A stretch of DNA of 64,000 nucleotides from Dyella_B sp036746095 (GTDB lineage: Bacteria > Pseudomonadota > Gammaproteobacteria > Xanthomonadales > Rhodanobacteraceae): the NCBI RefSeq assembly GCF_036746095.1, contig NZ_DAIOEU010000012.1:1-64000 (forward strand), in the 5' to 3' direction. Each line of letters opens with the position of its first letter. Position 1 is the first letter of the stretch. This document shows, piece by piece, positions 1-9,811 of this stretch. The translations under genes were made by a program, and so were the position numbers. Under the pieces are notes generated by a model, which was not told where the DNA came from, made no database searches, and saw only the letters and a list, made by a program, of their open reading frames with translations.

Positions 1-31
1 TCGCATGATCGAATTTCCCCGGACAGCAGTG

Positions 32-53
32 CGCTTTCGCGGGAATGACGGCC
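32..53. repeat. REP-like palindrome half (window edge)
   Basis: This segment carries the same CGCTTTCGCGGGAATGACGG core seen in the full palindromes at 32879-32970 and 54386-54496. It is a single arm; the partner may lie left of the window or be lost. Confidence 0.5.
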
Positions 54-85
54 ATGGGGTGCGCGATACCTCAATGGCAGCCGGC

Positions 86-116
86 AAAAAAAAGCCACCC
101 AAGCGGGTGGCTTTTT
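86..116 (-). terminator. Rho-independent terminator after the SapC-family gene
   Basis: A 7-bp GC-rich stem (GCCACCC at 94-100, GGGTGGC at 105-111) with an AAGC loop is flanked by a run of A on the left and T on the right, so it can act on both strands. It sits about 25 bp past the stop of the minus-strand SapC-family gene. Confidence 0.8.
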
Positions 117-140
117 CATGATCGCTACAGGGCAAGCCGA

Positions 141-902
141 TCAGTTCTTGGTGGCGTTGGCCGCTTCGGCTTCCTCGCGCACAGCCAGGCGCTGACCCAC
201 GCGATCGATGTTCATCAGCGACAGCAGGTGGGCATAGATCCAGCCCAGTGTGCCATCGGTGAGGAAGCGGTGCGTGGTTTCGGCGTCGAGCTTGCGCAGC
301 TTTTCCTCGCTGACCACGTACAGGCCGTTGAGGTTGATCACGTTGCCGTTGCGCTCCAGCCGGATGTTGCGCGGCTCAAGCAGGTCGTACTTGCGCAGGT
401 CTTCCATCAGCTGCTTGGTACGCGCAACGTGCTGCTGGAATTCGCCCAGGAAGGTCACGGCGTTCTTCAGCATGTCGCTCTCGCTGCCGTCTTCCTTGAA
501 CAGACGCTCGCCTTCGGCGCTGTTGAAACCTTCGTAGGCTTCATCGAGGAACACGGTGAAGTCGTCGCCTTCGGCGCCCGGCGGCTTTTCGGCCAGCACG
601 AACGGATAGCGGCGCACGAAAGCCGGGATGTACACGTTCGGGACCCACTGACCGTCTGCATCGAGATACAGGTTCTCGTTCTGGCGCAGGCCCAGCAGGG
701 CCATCGGGCCGGCGTTGGCCTCGTCGGGGCCGGCGAACAGGATCGGGATGTCACGGGCGGTGATGGGGAATTCCGTACAGGTCAGCGGCACGGAGTGCAC
801 GTTGTGCGCGAACTTGAGGTTTTGCAGCCCCTTGATGCGCAGATCCTTGTGTACGGTGCGGTTGAGCGGAACAGGACGCTCGTAGAAAAGTACTTCAGCC
901 AC
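141..902 (-). CDS. SapC family protein
   Basis: A 253-residue protein matching the SapC family, named from an S-layer secretion locus but mostly uncharacterised. It is compact, soluble and acidic, with no signal peptide or membrane segment. Recognisable family features are the N-terminal block around FYERPVPLNRTVHKDL and the central IPAFVRRYPFVLAE stretch. The start is a GTG at 900-902; an AGAGG-type ribosome binding site lies just upstream (rev. strand of about 911-916) and no better in-frame ATG exists. It is monocistronic and ends at a clear terminator. The family match is firm; the biological role is unknown. Confidence 0.8.
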   Translation of the reverse strand: MAEVLFYERPVPLNRTVHKDLRIKGLQNLKFAHNVHSVPLTCTEFPITARDIPILFAGPDEANAGPMALLGLRQNENLYLDADGQWVPNVYIPAFVRRYPFVLAEKPPGAEGDDFTVFLDEAYEGFNSAEGERLFKEDGSESDMLKNAVTFLGEFQQHVARTKQLMEDLRKYDLLEPRNIRLERNGNVINLNGLYVVSEEKLRKLDAETTHRFLTDGTLGWIYAHLLSLMNIDRVGQRLAVREEAEAANATKN

Positions 903-1159
903 GTTACTTACCTCTGCCCCGCCGTGCCGGGGTCGCCACCCACGGCTCCCCCTCCCAAGCCCGGCGTCGGGACTACGGATGAACAGCCACTATATCAGCG
1001 CGGGATTTCCGGGGCGAGTTGGCACTTTGACCCGCGTTTCCGTCAGCGCCCCTCTACCCATTGCATGTGTTTTGCAATCAACTTGGTCTATGCTCGGGAA
1101 AAACCGAGCGCCATTGCATAGAAAGACGCTCTTTCGCTTAGACGTGAAGGACGAAACGC

Positions 1160-1759
1160 ATGCTTATGGAAGTGCCACACAGGGCCGACCTCAATTCGAC
1201 CCGGGTACTGTCACTGGATGCTGCGGGCCGGATCCTCGACTGGATCAGCTGGCAGGACGCGGTATGCCTTTATGTGCGAGACGCCGTCGCCTGGACCCTG
1301 GGCGACCCCTGCCTCACCGTGCACGGCGGCCATAACCGGCACTTGGGCGCGCAAAGCCGCATCGAACTGCACCCGATCGTCGCCAGCCGCGGCCACTGCC
1401 ACGACCACGCGATCGACCCCGCGCCCGCCTTGACCAACGTCGCCCTGTTCAGCCGCGACCGCTACCTGTGCATGTATTGCGGCGTCCGCTTCTCTCGCGG
1501 CGAGCTGACCCGCGACCACGTGCTGCCGATTTCCAAGCGCGGCCGCGACGAATGGGAAAACGTGGTCAGCGCCTGCCTGGCCTGCAACTTGAAGAAGGGC
1601 AACCGCACGCCGCAGGAAGCGAACATGCCGCTGCTCGCAGTGCCCTACCGGCCGAGCTGGGTGGAGCATTTGATCCTCTCCAACCGCAACATCCTGGCGG
1701 ACCAGATGGAATTTCTGGTGAGCCACCTGCCGCGGCATCGGCGTGAGGCGTTGGCGTAG
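1160..1759 (+). CDS. HNH endonuclease family protein
   Basis: A 199-residue protein with a C-terminal HNH nuclease fold. Two CxxC knuckles (CMYC and CLAC) flank a TRDHVLPISKRG segment holding the catalytic DH pair, and an N and K/R-rich tail follows. This is the zinc-stabilised HNH arrangement of stand-alone bacterial HNH proteins related to McrA and to phage nucleases. The first ~95 residues are a conserved but unnamed domain. An AAGGA-type ribosome binding site (1147-1151) supports ATG 1160; ATG 1166 is possible. It stands alone between SapC and dxs with no partner methylase, so a classical restriction system is unlikely. Confidence 0.82.
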   Translation: MLMEVPHRADLNSTRVLSLDAAGRILDWISWQDAVCLYVRDAVAWTLGDPCLTVHGGHNRHLGAQSRIELHPIVASRGHCHDHAIDPAPALTNVALFSRDRYLCMYCGVRFSRGELTRDHVLPISKRGRDEWENVVSACLACNLKKGNRTPQEANMPLLAVPYRPSWVEHLILSNRNILADQMEFLVSHLPRHRREALA

Positions 1760-1842
1760 CGTCCGCCTCGCCGTGGCGCCATAGCGATCCACGCCTTTCT
1801 GCAAGCCTCAGAAAAGCCGGCAAGAGAGCGCACAATAGACGG

Positions 1843-3633
1843 ATGATCGATCTTTCCCGCTTTCCCCGCCTCGCGTCCATCCAGTCCCCTGCCGACCTGC
1901 GCCGCTTCGCCGATGAACAACTCCCTGCCATCGCCGACGAACTGCGCGGTTACCTGATCGAAGCCGTCGCCAGCTCCGGCGGCCATTTCGGTGCCGGCCT
2001 GGGCGTGGTAGAGCTGACGGTGGCTTTGCATTACGTCTTCGACACGCCGCACGACCGGTTGATCTGGGACGTTGGCCACCAGTGCTATCCCCACAAGATC
2101 CTCACCGGCCGGCGCGATCGCATCACCACCATCAAGAAAAAAGGCGGCCTGGCACCGTTTCCGCGCCGCGAGGAAAGCGAGTACGACGCCTTCGGCGTGG
2201 GCCATTCCTCCACCTCGATTTCTGCCGCGCTCGGCATGGCCATCGCCGCACAGCACAAAGGCGAAACGCGCAAATTCGTCGCCGTGATCGGCGATGGCGC
2301 AATGACCGCCGGCATGGCGTTCGAAGCCCTCGACCATGCCGGCGATCTCAGCGCGGATCTGCTGGTGGTGCTCAACGACAACGGCATGTCGATCAGCGAA
2401 AACGTCGGCGGTCTCGCCAAACGCCTGGAAAAACGCGACGACAGCGTGGCCGTGCCGAGCACGATGTTCGAGGAACTGGGCTTCCACTACACCGGCCCTA
2501 TCGACGGCCACGACGTGTCGAAACTGCTGGAAGTGCTGCGCACGCTGAAAGACGCCAAAGGCCCGCAATTGCTGCACGTGATCACCACCAAGGGCAAAGG
2601 CTACGCACCCGCGGAGCAGGCGCAGATCGAATATCACGCGGTAAACCCGTTCGATCCGCAGGCCGGCGTGATGAAGAAAGCGGGCCCCGGCAAACTTACC
2701 TACAGCGACGTGTTCGGCGAGTGGCTATGCGATATGGCCGCCGCCGATGCGCGCCTGTTCGGCATCACGCCCGCCATGCGCGAAGGCTCGGGATTGGTGC
2801 GTTTTTCCCAGGCATATCCCGACCGGTACCTCGACGTTGCGATCGCCGAGCCGCATGCGGTGACGCTCGCCGCCGGCCTGGCCTGCGAAGGCGCCAAGCC
2901 GGTGGTGGCGATCTATTCCACCTTTTTGCAGCGTGCCTACGACCAGGCGATTCACGACGTGGCGCTGCAGAACCTGGATGTCACTTTCGCCATCGACCGC
3001 GCCGGTGTGGTCGGCCCGGATGGCGCCACGCATGCGGGCAGCTTCGATCTGAGCTTCCTGCGCTGCCTGCCGAACATGCTGATCATGGCGCCCGCCGATG
3101 AGGACGAGTGCCGGCTCATGCTGAATACCGGCTTCCAGCACCCCGGCCCGGCGGCGATCCGTTATCCGCGCGGCAGCGGCACCGGTGTGCCGGTCCGCAA
3201 GACACTGGATACGTTGACCATCGGCAAGGCGGAGGTGCGCCGCCGCGGCCGCCGGCTGGCGATGCTGGCCTTCGGCGCGATGCTCGCGCCCGCCAGCGAC
3301 ATCGCCGCCGAAATCGATGCCACCCTGGTCAACATGCGCTTCGTGAAGCCGCTGGACGAAACGCTGCTGGTGGAGTTGGCCAACGGCCATGACGCCTTCA
3401 TCACCCTCGAGGACAACGCCATCGCCGGCGGTGCGGGCTCGGCGGTAGCCGAATGCCTCGCTGCACACGGCTTGGCCCTGCCGATGCTCCACCTGGGGCT
3501 GCCGGACAGGTACCTGGAACACGGCAGCCGCGAGGAGGTATTGAGCGAGGCCGGCCTGGATTTGCCGGGCATTCGCGAGGCCATCAAGGGGCGCTTTCCC
3601 CAAGCCGTCGCGCTAAACCTGGCAAGTGCCTGA
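1843..3633 (+). CDS. dxs: 1-deoxy-D-xylulose-5-phosphate synthase (short, atypical)
   Basis: TPP-dependent enzyme joining pyruvate and glyceraldehyde-3-phosphate in the first step of the MEP isoprenoid pathway. Visible are the active-site His48 (SGGHFGAGL), the WDVGHQCYPHK block, the TPP site GDGA (150-153) to N178, the catalytic Glu336 and the conserved FLQRAYDQ stretch. At 596 residues it is shorter than the usual ~620-640: the segment between SENVGG (185-190) and VPSTMFEELGF is about 35-40 residues shorter than in E. coli, removing the flexible lid region. The normally invariant EQHAV motif reads EPHAV. The next gene is an HpnN-type transporter, so this may be a lineage-specific paralogue tied to polyprenyl or hopanoid lipids; that link is inference. 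Confidence 0.85.
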   Translation: MIDLSRFPRLASIQSPADLRRFADEQLPAIADELRGYLIEAVASSGGHFGAGLGVVELTVALHYVFDTPHDRLIWDVGHQCYPHKILTGRRDRITTIKKKGGLAPFPRREESEYDAFGVGHSSTSISAALGMAIAAQHKGETRKFVAVIGDGAMTAGMAFEALDHAGDLSADLLVVLNDNGMSISENVGGLAKRLEKRDDSVAVPSTMFEELGFHYTGPIDGHDVSKLLEVLRTLKDAKGPQLLHVITTKGKGYAPAEQAQIEYHAVNPFDPQAGVMKKAGPGKLTYSDVFGEWLCDMAAADARLFGITPAMREGSGLVRFSQAYPDRYLDVAIAEPHAVTLAAGLACEGAKPVVAIYSTFLQRAYDQAIHDVALQNLDVTFAIDRAGVVGPDGATHAGSFDLSFLRCLPNMLIMAPADEDECRLMLNTGFQHPGPAAIRYPRGSGTGVPVRKTLDTLTIGKAEVRRRGRRLAMLAFGAMLAPASDIAAEIDATLVNMRFVKPLDETLLVELANGHDAFITLEDNAIAGGAGSAVAECLAAHGLALPMLHLGLPDRYLEHGSREEVLSEAGLDLPGIREAIKGRFPQAVALNLASA

Positions 3634-3635
3634 CG

Positions 3636-3665
3636 TGCCGGGATGAAACCCCGGCCTACGCTCTG
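3636..3665. repeat. Small palindromic repeat after dxs
   Basis: The sequence after the dxs stop contains GCCGGGATGAAACCCCGGC, a short GC-rich hairpin resembling the dispersed palindromes elsewhere in the window. There is no T-run, so it is not a convincing terminator. Confidence 0.35.
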
Positions 3666-3812
3666 CAAGCGTGCTTTGCCATAACGATGGCAGGGATTCG
3701 ACGCCGCCGTCACCCTCAAGCCAGTTGTGTAGTTACCACCGCCTAAGGGAAACCTGCGCGTTATGCACTATCCTTAACGTTTTTCATACACGGCTTGAGG
3801 AGTCCCAGGCTC

Positions 3813-6413
3813 GTGACAGAGTTCATCGTCCGCCTCGTCCAATTCTGCCGGCGCTACGCCATTGCCGTAGTGCTGGTTTTCTTCGCGCTGGCCGGTGTCA
3901 GCGTCTGGGTCGCCGCCGGGCGGCTGGGCGTGGATACCGATACCGACAACCTCTTTGCCAAGACGCTGCCGTGGCGTCAGCACGCCATGGCGTTCGACAA
4001 GGAGTTTCCGCAGTTCAACAACGTGCTGGCGGTGGTGGTGCGCGGCGATACGCCGGAGGAGTCCGACGAAACCGCCGCCGCGTTGGCCAAGGCGTTGAGC
4101 GCGGACAAGAAACACTTCATCGACGTGAGCCGGCCGGATGCCGACCCCTTCTTCCGCCAAGAAGGCCTGCTGCTGCTCGGTCCGGATGAATTGAGCAAGA
4201 TGCTCGATTCGCTGATGAATGCCCAACCGCTGCTGGGCCCACTGGCCGCCGATCCGTCGGCGCGCGGCTTGTTGAACGGCGTGTCGCTGATGGCCGCGGG
4301 CGTGCGCATCCAGCATGCCGACCTTTCCCCGTACAAACCCGCGCTGGACCAGCTGACCCGGGTGCTCGACAACGCCGCCGATGGCCATCCCACGCCGCTG
4401 TCGTGGCAAGGCCTGCTTGGTTCGGACGTGACGCAGCAGCCGCAGAACGCGACCTTCGTGCTTACCCATCCGGTGCTGGAAGACGGTTCACTGCAACCGG
4501 GCCTGGCCGCGACGCAAGCGCTGGAACGCATCGCCAAAGACTTGCCGGATGTGAAAGCCGGCCGCGTGCGCGTCGACTACACCGGCTCGGTCGCACTGGC
4601 CGACGTGCAGTTCGGTGCGTTGACCAAGGGCATCGTCGCCAGCACCGTGATCAGCCTGCTGCTGCTGGCGCTGTGGCTGTATCTGGCCATGCATTCGTTC
4701 CGCCGCATCGTGCCGATCCTGATCACGCTGCTGGTGGGTTTTGCACTCACCACCGGCTTTGCCGCCATCGCGGTAGGAACGTTGAACGTGATCTCGGTGG
4801 CGTTCGCGGTGTTGTTCGTGGGCTTGGCGGTGGACTTCGGCATCCAGTTCGCGGTGCGCCTGCGCGAACAGCGCATGCTGCTCGATGACATCGACAAGGC
4901 CCTGGCCGCAGGCGCGCGCGTATCCGGCAACCAGATCGCCGTGGCTGCCGCCGCTACCGCCTGTGGATTCCTCGCCTTCTCCCCCACCAGTTTCGTCGGC
5001 GTGGCCGAACTGGGCACCATCGCAGGCGTGGGCATGGGCATTGCGCTGGTGTGCACGCTTACCCTGCTGCCGGCCTTGCTGAGCCTGGCCAAGCCCTTGC
5101 GCCAGAACAAGGAACTGTCGCTGCCGTTCGGACCAAAACTCGACTCGTTCCTGCATTGCTACTACAAGCCGGTATTGTTCGTGTTCGCCGCACTCGGCAT
5201 CGCCGGCTTGATCGCCGGCATACGCATGCCGTTCGACGCCAATCCGCTCAACACGCAGGATCCCAATTCCGAACCGATGCGCACGCTGCGCAGCCTGGCC
5301 GACAACCCGGTCACCAACCCGTTCAACATCAACATCATGGTGCCCAACCTGGACACCGCGCGCACGCTGACGGACAGGCTGTCCAAGCTGCCGGAAGTGT
5401 CCCAGGTAATCTCGGGAGCAACGTTCGTACCGGCTGATCAGGAGGCCTCGCTGGCCCAGCTCAACCAGGCGCAGGTGTTGATGCTGCCGTCGCTGGATGT
5501 CGATCCGTCCGCCCCGCCGGTTACGCCGCAAGCATTGCGCTCGGCGATCAGCGACACGCTGGATGCCATCAACGATGCCAAATCGGAAATGACGGCGGAT
5601 TCACCGCTGCACAGCGTCGACGCCGCCTTGCAGAAGCTGAGCAAGGCGCCCGATGACCGGCTGATGATGATGAACGAAGCGATCAGCCGCTTCCTGCCGA
5701 AGCAATTGAACAGCCTGCGCGATGCGCTGAATGCGCAGGGCGTGACGCTGCAATCGCTACCCGAATCGATCAAGCGCGATTGGTTCAGCCCGAATGGCCA
5801 GGTGCGCATCCAGGTATCGCCCACCGTCAACGAAGAAGACACGGACGGCCTGCGCAAATTCGTCGAAGCCGTGCAACGCGTCGCGCCCGAAGCCGGCGGC
5901 CCCGCCGTCACCACCATCGCTTCGGCCGACACCATCATGCGCGCGTTCAAGCAAGCGGCGGCACTGGCGATTGTCGCGATCGCCATTGTGCTGATGCTGG
6001 TGATCCGCCGCCTCAAGGACGCCGGCATTGTGCTCCTGACGCTGGGCATGTCCGCGCTGATTACCGCATTGCTTGCGGGCGCAATGGGCATGGCCGTGAA
6101 TTACGCCAACATCATTGCGCTGCCGCTGCTGCTGGGCGTGGGCGTGTCGTTCAACGTGTACTTCGTAATGAACTGGCGCGCAGGAATGCGGCGATTCGTG
6201 AGTTCCGCTTCGGCGCGTGCCGTGCTGTTCTCGGCGCTTACCACCGGTACCGCGTTTGGGTCCTTGGCGCTATCGCATGACTTGGGCATGGCCAGCATGG
6301 GACGCATGTTGCTGGTAAGCCTGGTGGCGGTGTTGCTGGCGACGTTTATCTTCTTGCCGGCATTGCTGTATGCGATCAAGCCGCCGAAGGAAATCAGCGG
6401 CACGGGGCATTAG
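3813..6413 (+). CDS. hpnN: HpnN-like MMPL/RND transporter
   Basis: Inner-membrane RND/MMPL exporter of about 866 residues. In Burkholderia and Rhodopseudomonas HpnN moves hopanoids to the outer membrane. Architecture: TM1 near residues 12-32, a periplasmic domain starting GVDTDTDNLF then LPWR, a five-helix block at about 275-425, a second periplasmic domain, and a second five-helix block ending near the C-terminus. The LPWR and KKHFIDVS regions resemble HpnN specifically. A longer frame begins with TTG at 3795, but GTG 3813 is preferred because GAGGAG (3797-3802) sits 10 bp before it. No squalene-hopene cyclase is in the window, so another lipid substrate is possible. Confidence 0.8.
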   Translation: MTEFIVRLVQFCRRYAIAVVLVFFALAGVSVWVAAGRLGVDTDTDNLFAKTLPWRQHAMAFDKEFPQFNNVLAVVVRGDTPEESDETAAALAKALSADKKHFIDVSRPDADPFFRQEGLLLLGPDELSKMLDSLMNAQPLLGPLAADPSARGLLNGVSLMAAGVRIQHADLSPYKPALDQLTRVLDNAADGHPTPLSWQGLLGSDVTQQPQNATFVLTHPVLEDGSLQPGLAATQALERIAKDLPDVKAGRVRVDYTGSVALADVQFGALTKGIVASTVISLLLLALWLYLAMHSFRRIVPILITLLVGFALTTGFAAIAVGTLNVISVAFAVLFVGLAVDFGIQFAVRLREQRMLLDDIDKALAAGARVSGNQIAVAAAATACGFLAFSPTSFVGVAELGTIAGVGMGIALVCTLTLLPALLSLAKPLRQNKELSLPFGPKLDSFLHCYYKPVLFVFAALGIAGLIAGIRMPFDANPLNTQDPNSEPMRTLRSLADNPVTNPFNINIMVPNLDTARTLTDRLSKLPEVSQVISGATFVPADQEASLAQLNQAQVLMLPSLDVDPSAPPVTPQALRSAISDTLDAINDAKSEMTADSPLHSVDAALQKLSKAPDDRLMMMNEAISRFLPKQLNSLRDALNAQGVTLQSLPESIKRDWFSPNGQVRIQVSPTVNEEDTDGLRKFVEAVQRVAPEAGGPAVTTIASADTIMRAFKQAAALAIVAIAIVLMLVIRRLKDAGIVLLTLGMSALITALLAGAMGMAVNYANIIALPLLLGVGVSFNVYFVMNWRAGMRRFVSSASARAVLFSALTTGTAFGSLALSHDLGMASMGRMLLVSLVAVLLATFIFLPALLYAIKPPKEISGTGH

Positions 6414-6444
6414 CTAAATACGTCGCGTCAGTGAGGCTTTGTCG

Positions 6445-8754
6445 CTAAAACGGCACATTGAACGCCATCCCTACCGTCCGCGGCGTCGACATCTGCACCA
6501 GCATCGGCCCACCGACCGTAGCCAGGAAATTCACCGCCTCATCGTTCAACGTACCAATTGGCACCTGTCGATTCGTCACGTTGCGTACGTAGAAATCCAC
6601 ATTGGCGCCGCCGCGCAAGTTCACGCCGACGTTCAGATCGAGAAACATAAAGCCCGGCAGCTTGAAATTAGGGTCGCTGCTATCGCCATCGAAACCGGCA
6701 TTGCGGTGACTGGAGCCGCGCACCACCGCGCCCACGTACGCATTTGTGCCGGCAAGAGCGAACGTGTATTTGCCGCTCACCGTACCGGCCCATCGCGCCG
6801 AGTACGGCAGCTTGGCATCGGGCTGGATGCCCAATTGCGGCGCCCCGTTGTCGGTAAACGCGTCCGTGTACGCACTGGACACGCCAAGCTCCCACGGCCC
6901 CTGGGCATAGCTGCCTTGCATCTCGATGCCCTTGATGCGTGCATCGCCAGCGTTCTGGATGATCGTGTTGCCCAGGGTATAGGTGTAGAGCTGCATGTGA
7001 TGCCACTCGATGTCGTAGCCATCGAAGCCGACATTCAAGTGATGGTCCCGATAACTGCCTTTGTAGCCTAGCTCGTAGCTTTCCAAATTATCGGAGCCGA
7101 ACGTACTGGTGGCGTTCGGGTTGGGCACCAACAGTGTGCTTTGTAACGGTGCCTGCAGGCCGCCCGGCCGATAGCCCGTTGAGGCGCGCAAATAGAGATT
7201 GTCCCGATCGGTAGGCCGCCAGCTCAACGTGAGCAACTTGGTCACGTCCTGATTCTTGACATGTTCGCTAAAGCCGCCGGGGCTGCCGGCAAACGCCCCC
7301 TTTTCGAAGCTGGAAAGTGTTTGCGTATTGCCGCTGGCACGCGCGCCGACGGTGAGATCCAGCGTGGGGCGGATATGCCAGGTAAGGTCGCCGTAACCGG
7401 CGTATTCCTCGAATCGGGAATTTACGGCTTGCGCAATCAACGGCGTGGTACCGGGCGGCGAAACGTTATCCCCTTGCAGCATGTATTGCTCCCACACGTC
7501 TTCGCGATTCAGCCAGACACCGGACAGCCAATCGAGCGCCTGGTTCTTTGGGGACGTAAAGCGTATTTCCTGCGACGACTTGTGCACGGCGTACTGCGAA
7601 TCGACATACAGCGAGCCGAGCGGCTGATTCACGCCGAACAACGGGCCTATTTCGTTCAGCAGTCCAAGAAATGAATCCGGATAGTCCTGCACGCTGTGAT
7701 TGACGAAATTCTGGTAAGCGCTGATCCAATCCATCCTCGCCCAGTCGAAGTCGTAGCCGGCGTGGAAAGAGTAAAGCTGCAACGTTTGCGTAAAGGGTTC
7801 GCGATGATTGAGCGCGCGGTTGTACGGCCCGCCGGAAATCGGTTGCCCTTGCAGGTTGAAGTCGCCCATCGACAAACCATCGGCCATGATCTTCTGGGCC
7901 ATGGCCGTGAGGTTCAAGCTGAGCTTGTCGATGGGATCAATTTCCAGTTGCACGCGTGCACCCTTGGTGTGCGTGCGATCGGCGCCGCCTGCCGGCGTTT
8001 CACCCACCGCGCGATAGACACCGGTAGCGTGCTGATCCACCATGGACACGCGCACTGCCGCCTTGTCCTTGATGAGCGGGAGATTGATGGAGGCATGTTC
8101 CGAATAGCTGGTGCCCCCGCGATGGGTGTTGGAAACATCCGCACCGACGTTGCCGGCGAAACCGCTGAGATCCGGCTTCACCGTCACATACTTCACCAAA
8201 CCGCCCATCGAGCCCGCGCCATACAGCGTGCCCTGGGGGCCATACAGGAATTCGATGTGGTCCAGATCGAGCAACGCAGGATCGAACAGAAACGTTGCCG
8301 CTGCCGCGTACACAGTGCTTCCGCCAACCGGCACGTCATCGATATAAAGCGAGACGGTGGGGCTGGTCTGGTTACCGGTCGATACGCCACGCATCACCAG
8401 CTCGCCCTGCCCCGTGCCGCCTGCGCTGGCGAAGAACACGCCCGGCTGATACGAGACATAGTCGTTGAGATTCCTGGCCCCAAGTTGTTGCAGTGTGGCA
8501 GCTTGTACTGTGTCGACATGCATAGGCACATCGCGTTCTGGCTCCCTGCGCCGATTGGCCGTTACCATCACTTCATTCAACGTTACATGCTGATTGCCAC
8601 GACCTGACGCTGGCGACGTCGTAGTGCTTGAAGATGCCGGTGACGTGTTGGTTTGCGCCACCGCCGCAGACGCAATCAGGGCGACGATCAGCCCGCGAGT
8701 GACGCGGGACAGGCAGCGCAGCGCAGGCATAAGAGCGACGATACGATTGTCCAT
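6445..8754 (-). CDS. TonB-dependent outer-membrane receptor
   Basis: A 769-residue receptor for energised uptake across the outer membrane. The N-terminus has a signal peptide (hydrophobic GLIVALIASAAVA), a low-complexity Ser/Thr stretch, a TonB-box-like LNEVMVTA and a plug domain with the typical LYIDDVPVGG and LYGAGSMGG segments. The beta-barrel ends in an aromatic residue (FNVPF), as outer-membrane proteins do. The substrate is not evident; the closest style is the iron-complex/FecA-like group common in Xanthomonadales. It is convergent with hpnN, with 31 bp between the stops. Confidence 0.88.
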   Translation of the reverse strand: MDNRIVALMPALRCLSRVTRGLIVALIASAAVAQTNTSPASSSTTTSPASGRGNQHVTLNEVMVTANRRREPERDVPMHVDTVQAATLQQLGARNLNDYVSYQPGVFFASAGGTGQGELVMRGVSTGNQTSPTVSLYIDDVPVGGSTVYAAAATFLFDPALLDLDHIEFLYGPQGTLYGAGSMGGLVKYVTVKPDLSGFAGNVGADVSNTHRGGTSYSEHASINLPLIKDKAAVRVSMVDQHATGVYRAVGETPAGGADRTHTKGARVQLEIDPIDKLSLNLTAMAQKIMADGLSMGDFNLQGQPISGGPYNRALNHREPFTQTLQLYSFHAGYDFDWARMDWISAYQNFVNHSVQDYPDSFLGLLNEIGPLFGVNQPLGSLYVDSQYAVHKSSQEIRFTSPKNQALDWLSGVWLNREDVWEQYMLQGDNVSPPGTTPLIAQAVNSRFEEYAGYGDLTWHIRPTLDLTVGARASGNTQTLSSFEKGAFAGSPGGFSEHVKNQDVTKLLTLSWRPTDRDNLYLRASTGYRPGGLQAPLQSTLLVPNPNATSTFGSDNLESYELGYKGSYRDHHLNVGFDGYDIEWHHMQLYTYTLGNTIIQNAGDARIKGIEMQGSYAQGPWELGVSSAYTDAFTDNGAPQLGIQPDAKLPYSARWAGTVSGKYTFALAGTNAYVGAVVRGSSHRNAGFDGDSSDPNFKLPGFMFLDLNVGVNLRGGANVDFYVRNVTNRQVPIGTLNDEAVNFLATVGGPMLVQMSTPRTVGMAFNVPF

Positions 8755-8845
8755 GACAGCACATCCGGGATAAACGTTGCGTGTTTGCGCCCGAATGCAC
8801 TGATGGAATCCGGGCCCCTTCAGTCGCTGCAGTCTACGCCCAGCT

Positions 8846-9715
8846 TCATGGCGAATCGCAAGTGCCCGCGACAGGCCTACGCCCGATGCTCACGCGATCG
8901 CGTTGTTCAAGATCATGTGCCGTTGAAAGCTCCGCGAAATCTGCATCACGAAGCAACGCGCGCACCGCACCGCCCTGGTTCCACCCATGCTCGAACAGCA
9001 ACCAGCCACCCGGCACAAGATGAAGACCGGCATCACGCACGATGCGACGGATATCATCCAACCCATCGCTTCCTGACATGAGCGCGCTTATCGGCTCGAA
9101 ACGCAGATCGCCTTGCTGCAGATGCGGATCTGTGGCTTCGATATAAGGAGGGTTGGAGACGATAACGTCAAAGCGGCGATCATCCAACGGCGCAAACCAG
9201 TCGCCGTGCACGAAGCTGACGTTGCCGATGTGATGGCTTCGTGCATTGCGTTGCGCTACGGCAAGCGCGTCGCTGCTTGCATCGGTTGCAATAATTTGGG
9301 CCATGGGGCGATCGCGCGCGATTGCCAAGGCGACGGCGCCAGAACCCGTGCCGAGGTCGAGTACGCGGCATGCTTTATCGGCAGGCAGACGCTCCAGCGC
9401 AAGTTCCACCAACAATTCGGTTTCCGGGCGCGGAATAAGCGTGGCAGGCGTCACTTCCAGGTCGAGTGACCAGAAGCCACGCCTGCCGATGATGTAGGCG
9501 ATGGGTTCGCCCGCTTCGCGTTGTTCGATCAGCCACGCATACGCTGCGGCATGATCGGATAAAAGCAGATCATCGGCGTGTGCGATCAACCAGCTGCGTG
9601 ATTTGGACAGGGCATAGGCCAGCAGCACTTCCGCATCGACTCGATCGCCGAGGCGTTGCGTGGCTTCGGCAAGTGCCTGGCGTATGCGGGTGGGGTGCAA
9701 GGGATGGTCAGGCAT
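8846..9715 (-). CDS. prmC: Peptide chain release factor N5-glutamine methyltransferase
   Basis: SAM-dependent methyltransferase that modifies the Gln of the GGQ motif in RF1/RF2. The 289-residue protein shows an N-terminal helical domain, the Rossmann SAM site LDLGTGSGA (119-127) and the catalytic NPPY motif (188-191), all in PrmC register. The usual partner prfA is not adjacent; prmC instead follows oxyR on the same strand with a 96-bp gap. ATG at 9715. Confidence 0.93.
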   Translation of the reverse strand: MPDHPLHPTRIRQALAEATQRLGDRVDAEVLLAYALSKSRSWLIAHADDLLLSDHAAAYAWLIEQREAGEPIAYIIGRRGFWSLDLEVTPATLIPRPETELLVELALERLPADKACRVLDLGTGSGAVALAIARDRPMAQIIATDASSDALAVAQRNARSHHIGNVSFVHGDWFAPLDDRRFDVIVSNPPYIEATDPHLQQGDLRFEPISALMSGSDGLDDIRRIVRDAGLHLVPGGWLLFEHGWNQGGAVRALLRDADFAELSTAHDLEQRDRVSIGRRPVAGTCDSP

Positions 9716-9811
9716 TCGTGCGCGATCTATGGGTCAACCAAAAACTATCCCCTGCCTTGCTTGCGGGACGATGCAAACCAGGCCCCCAGGCAACGTGAGG
9801 GAGCACATGGC

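Noticed and set aside
2082..3101. 339-codon plus-strand frame inside dxs
   Set aside because: Arg/Ala-rich frame-shift shadow of a clear dxs gene.
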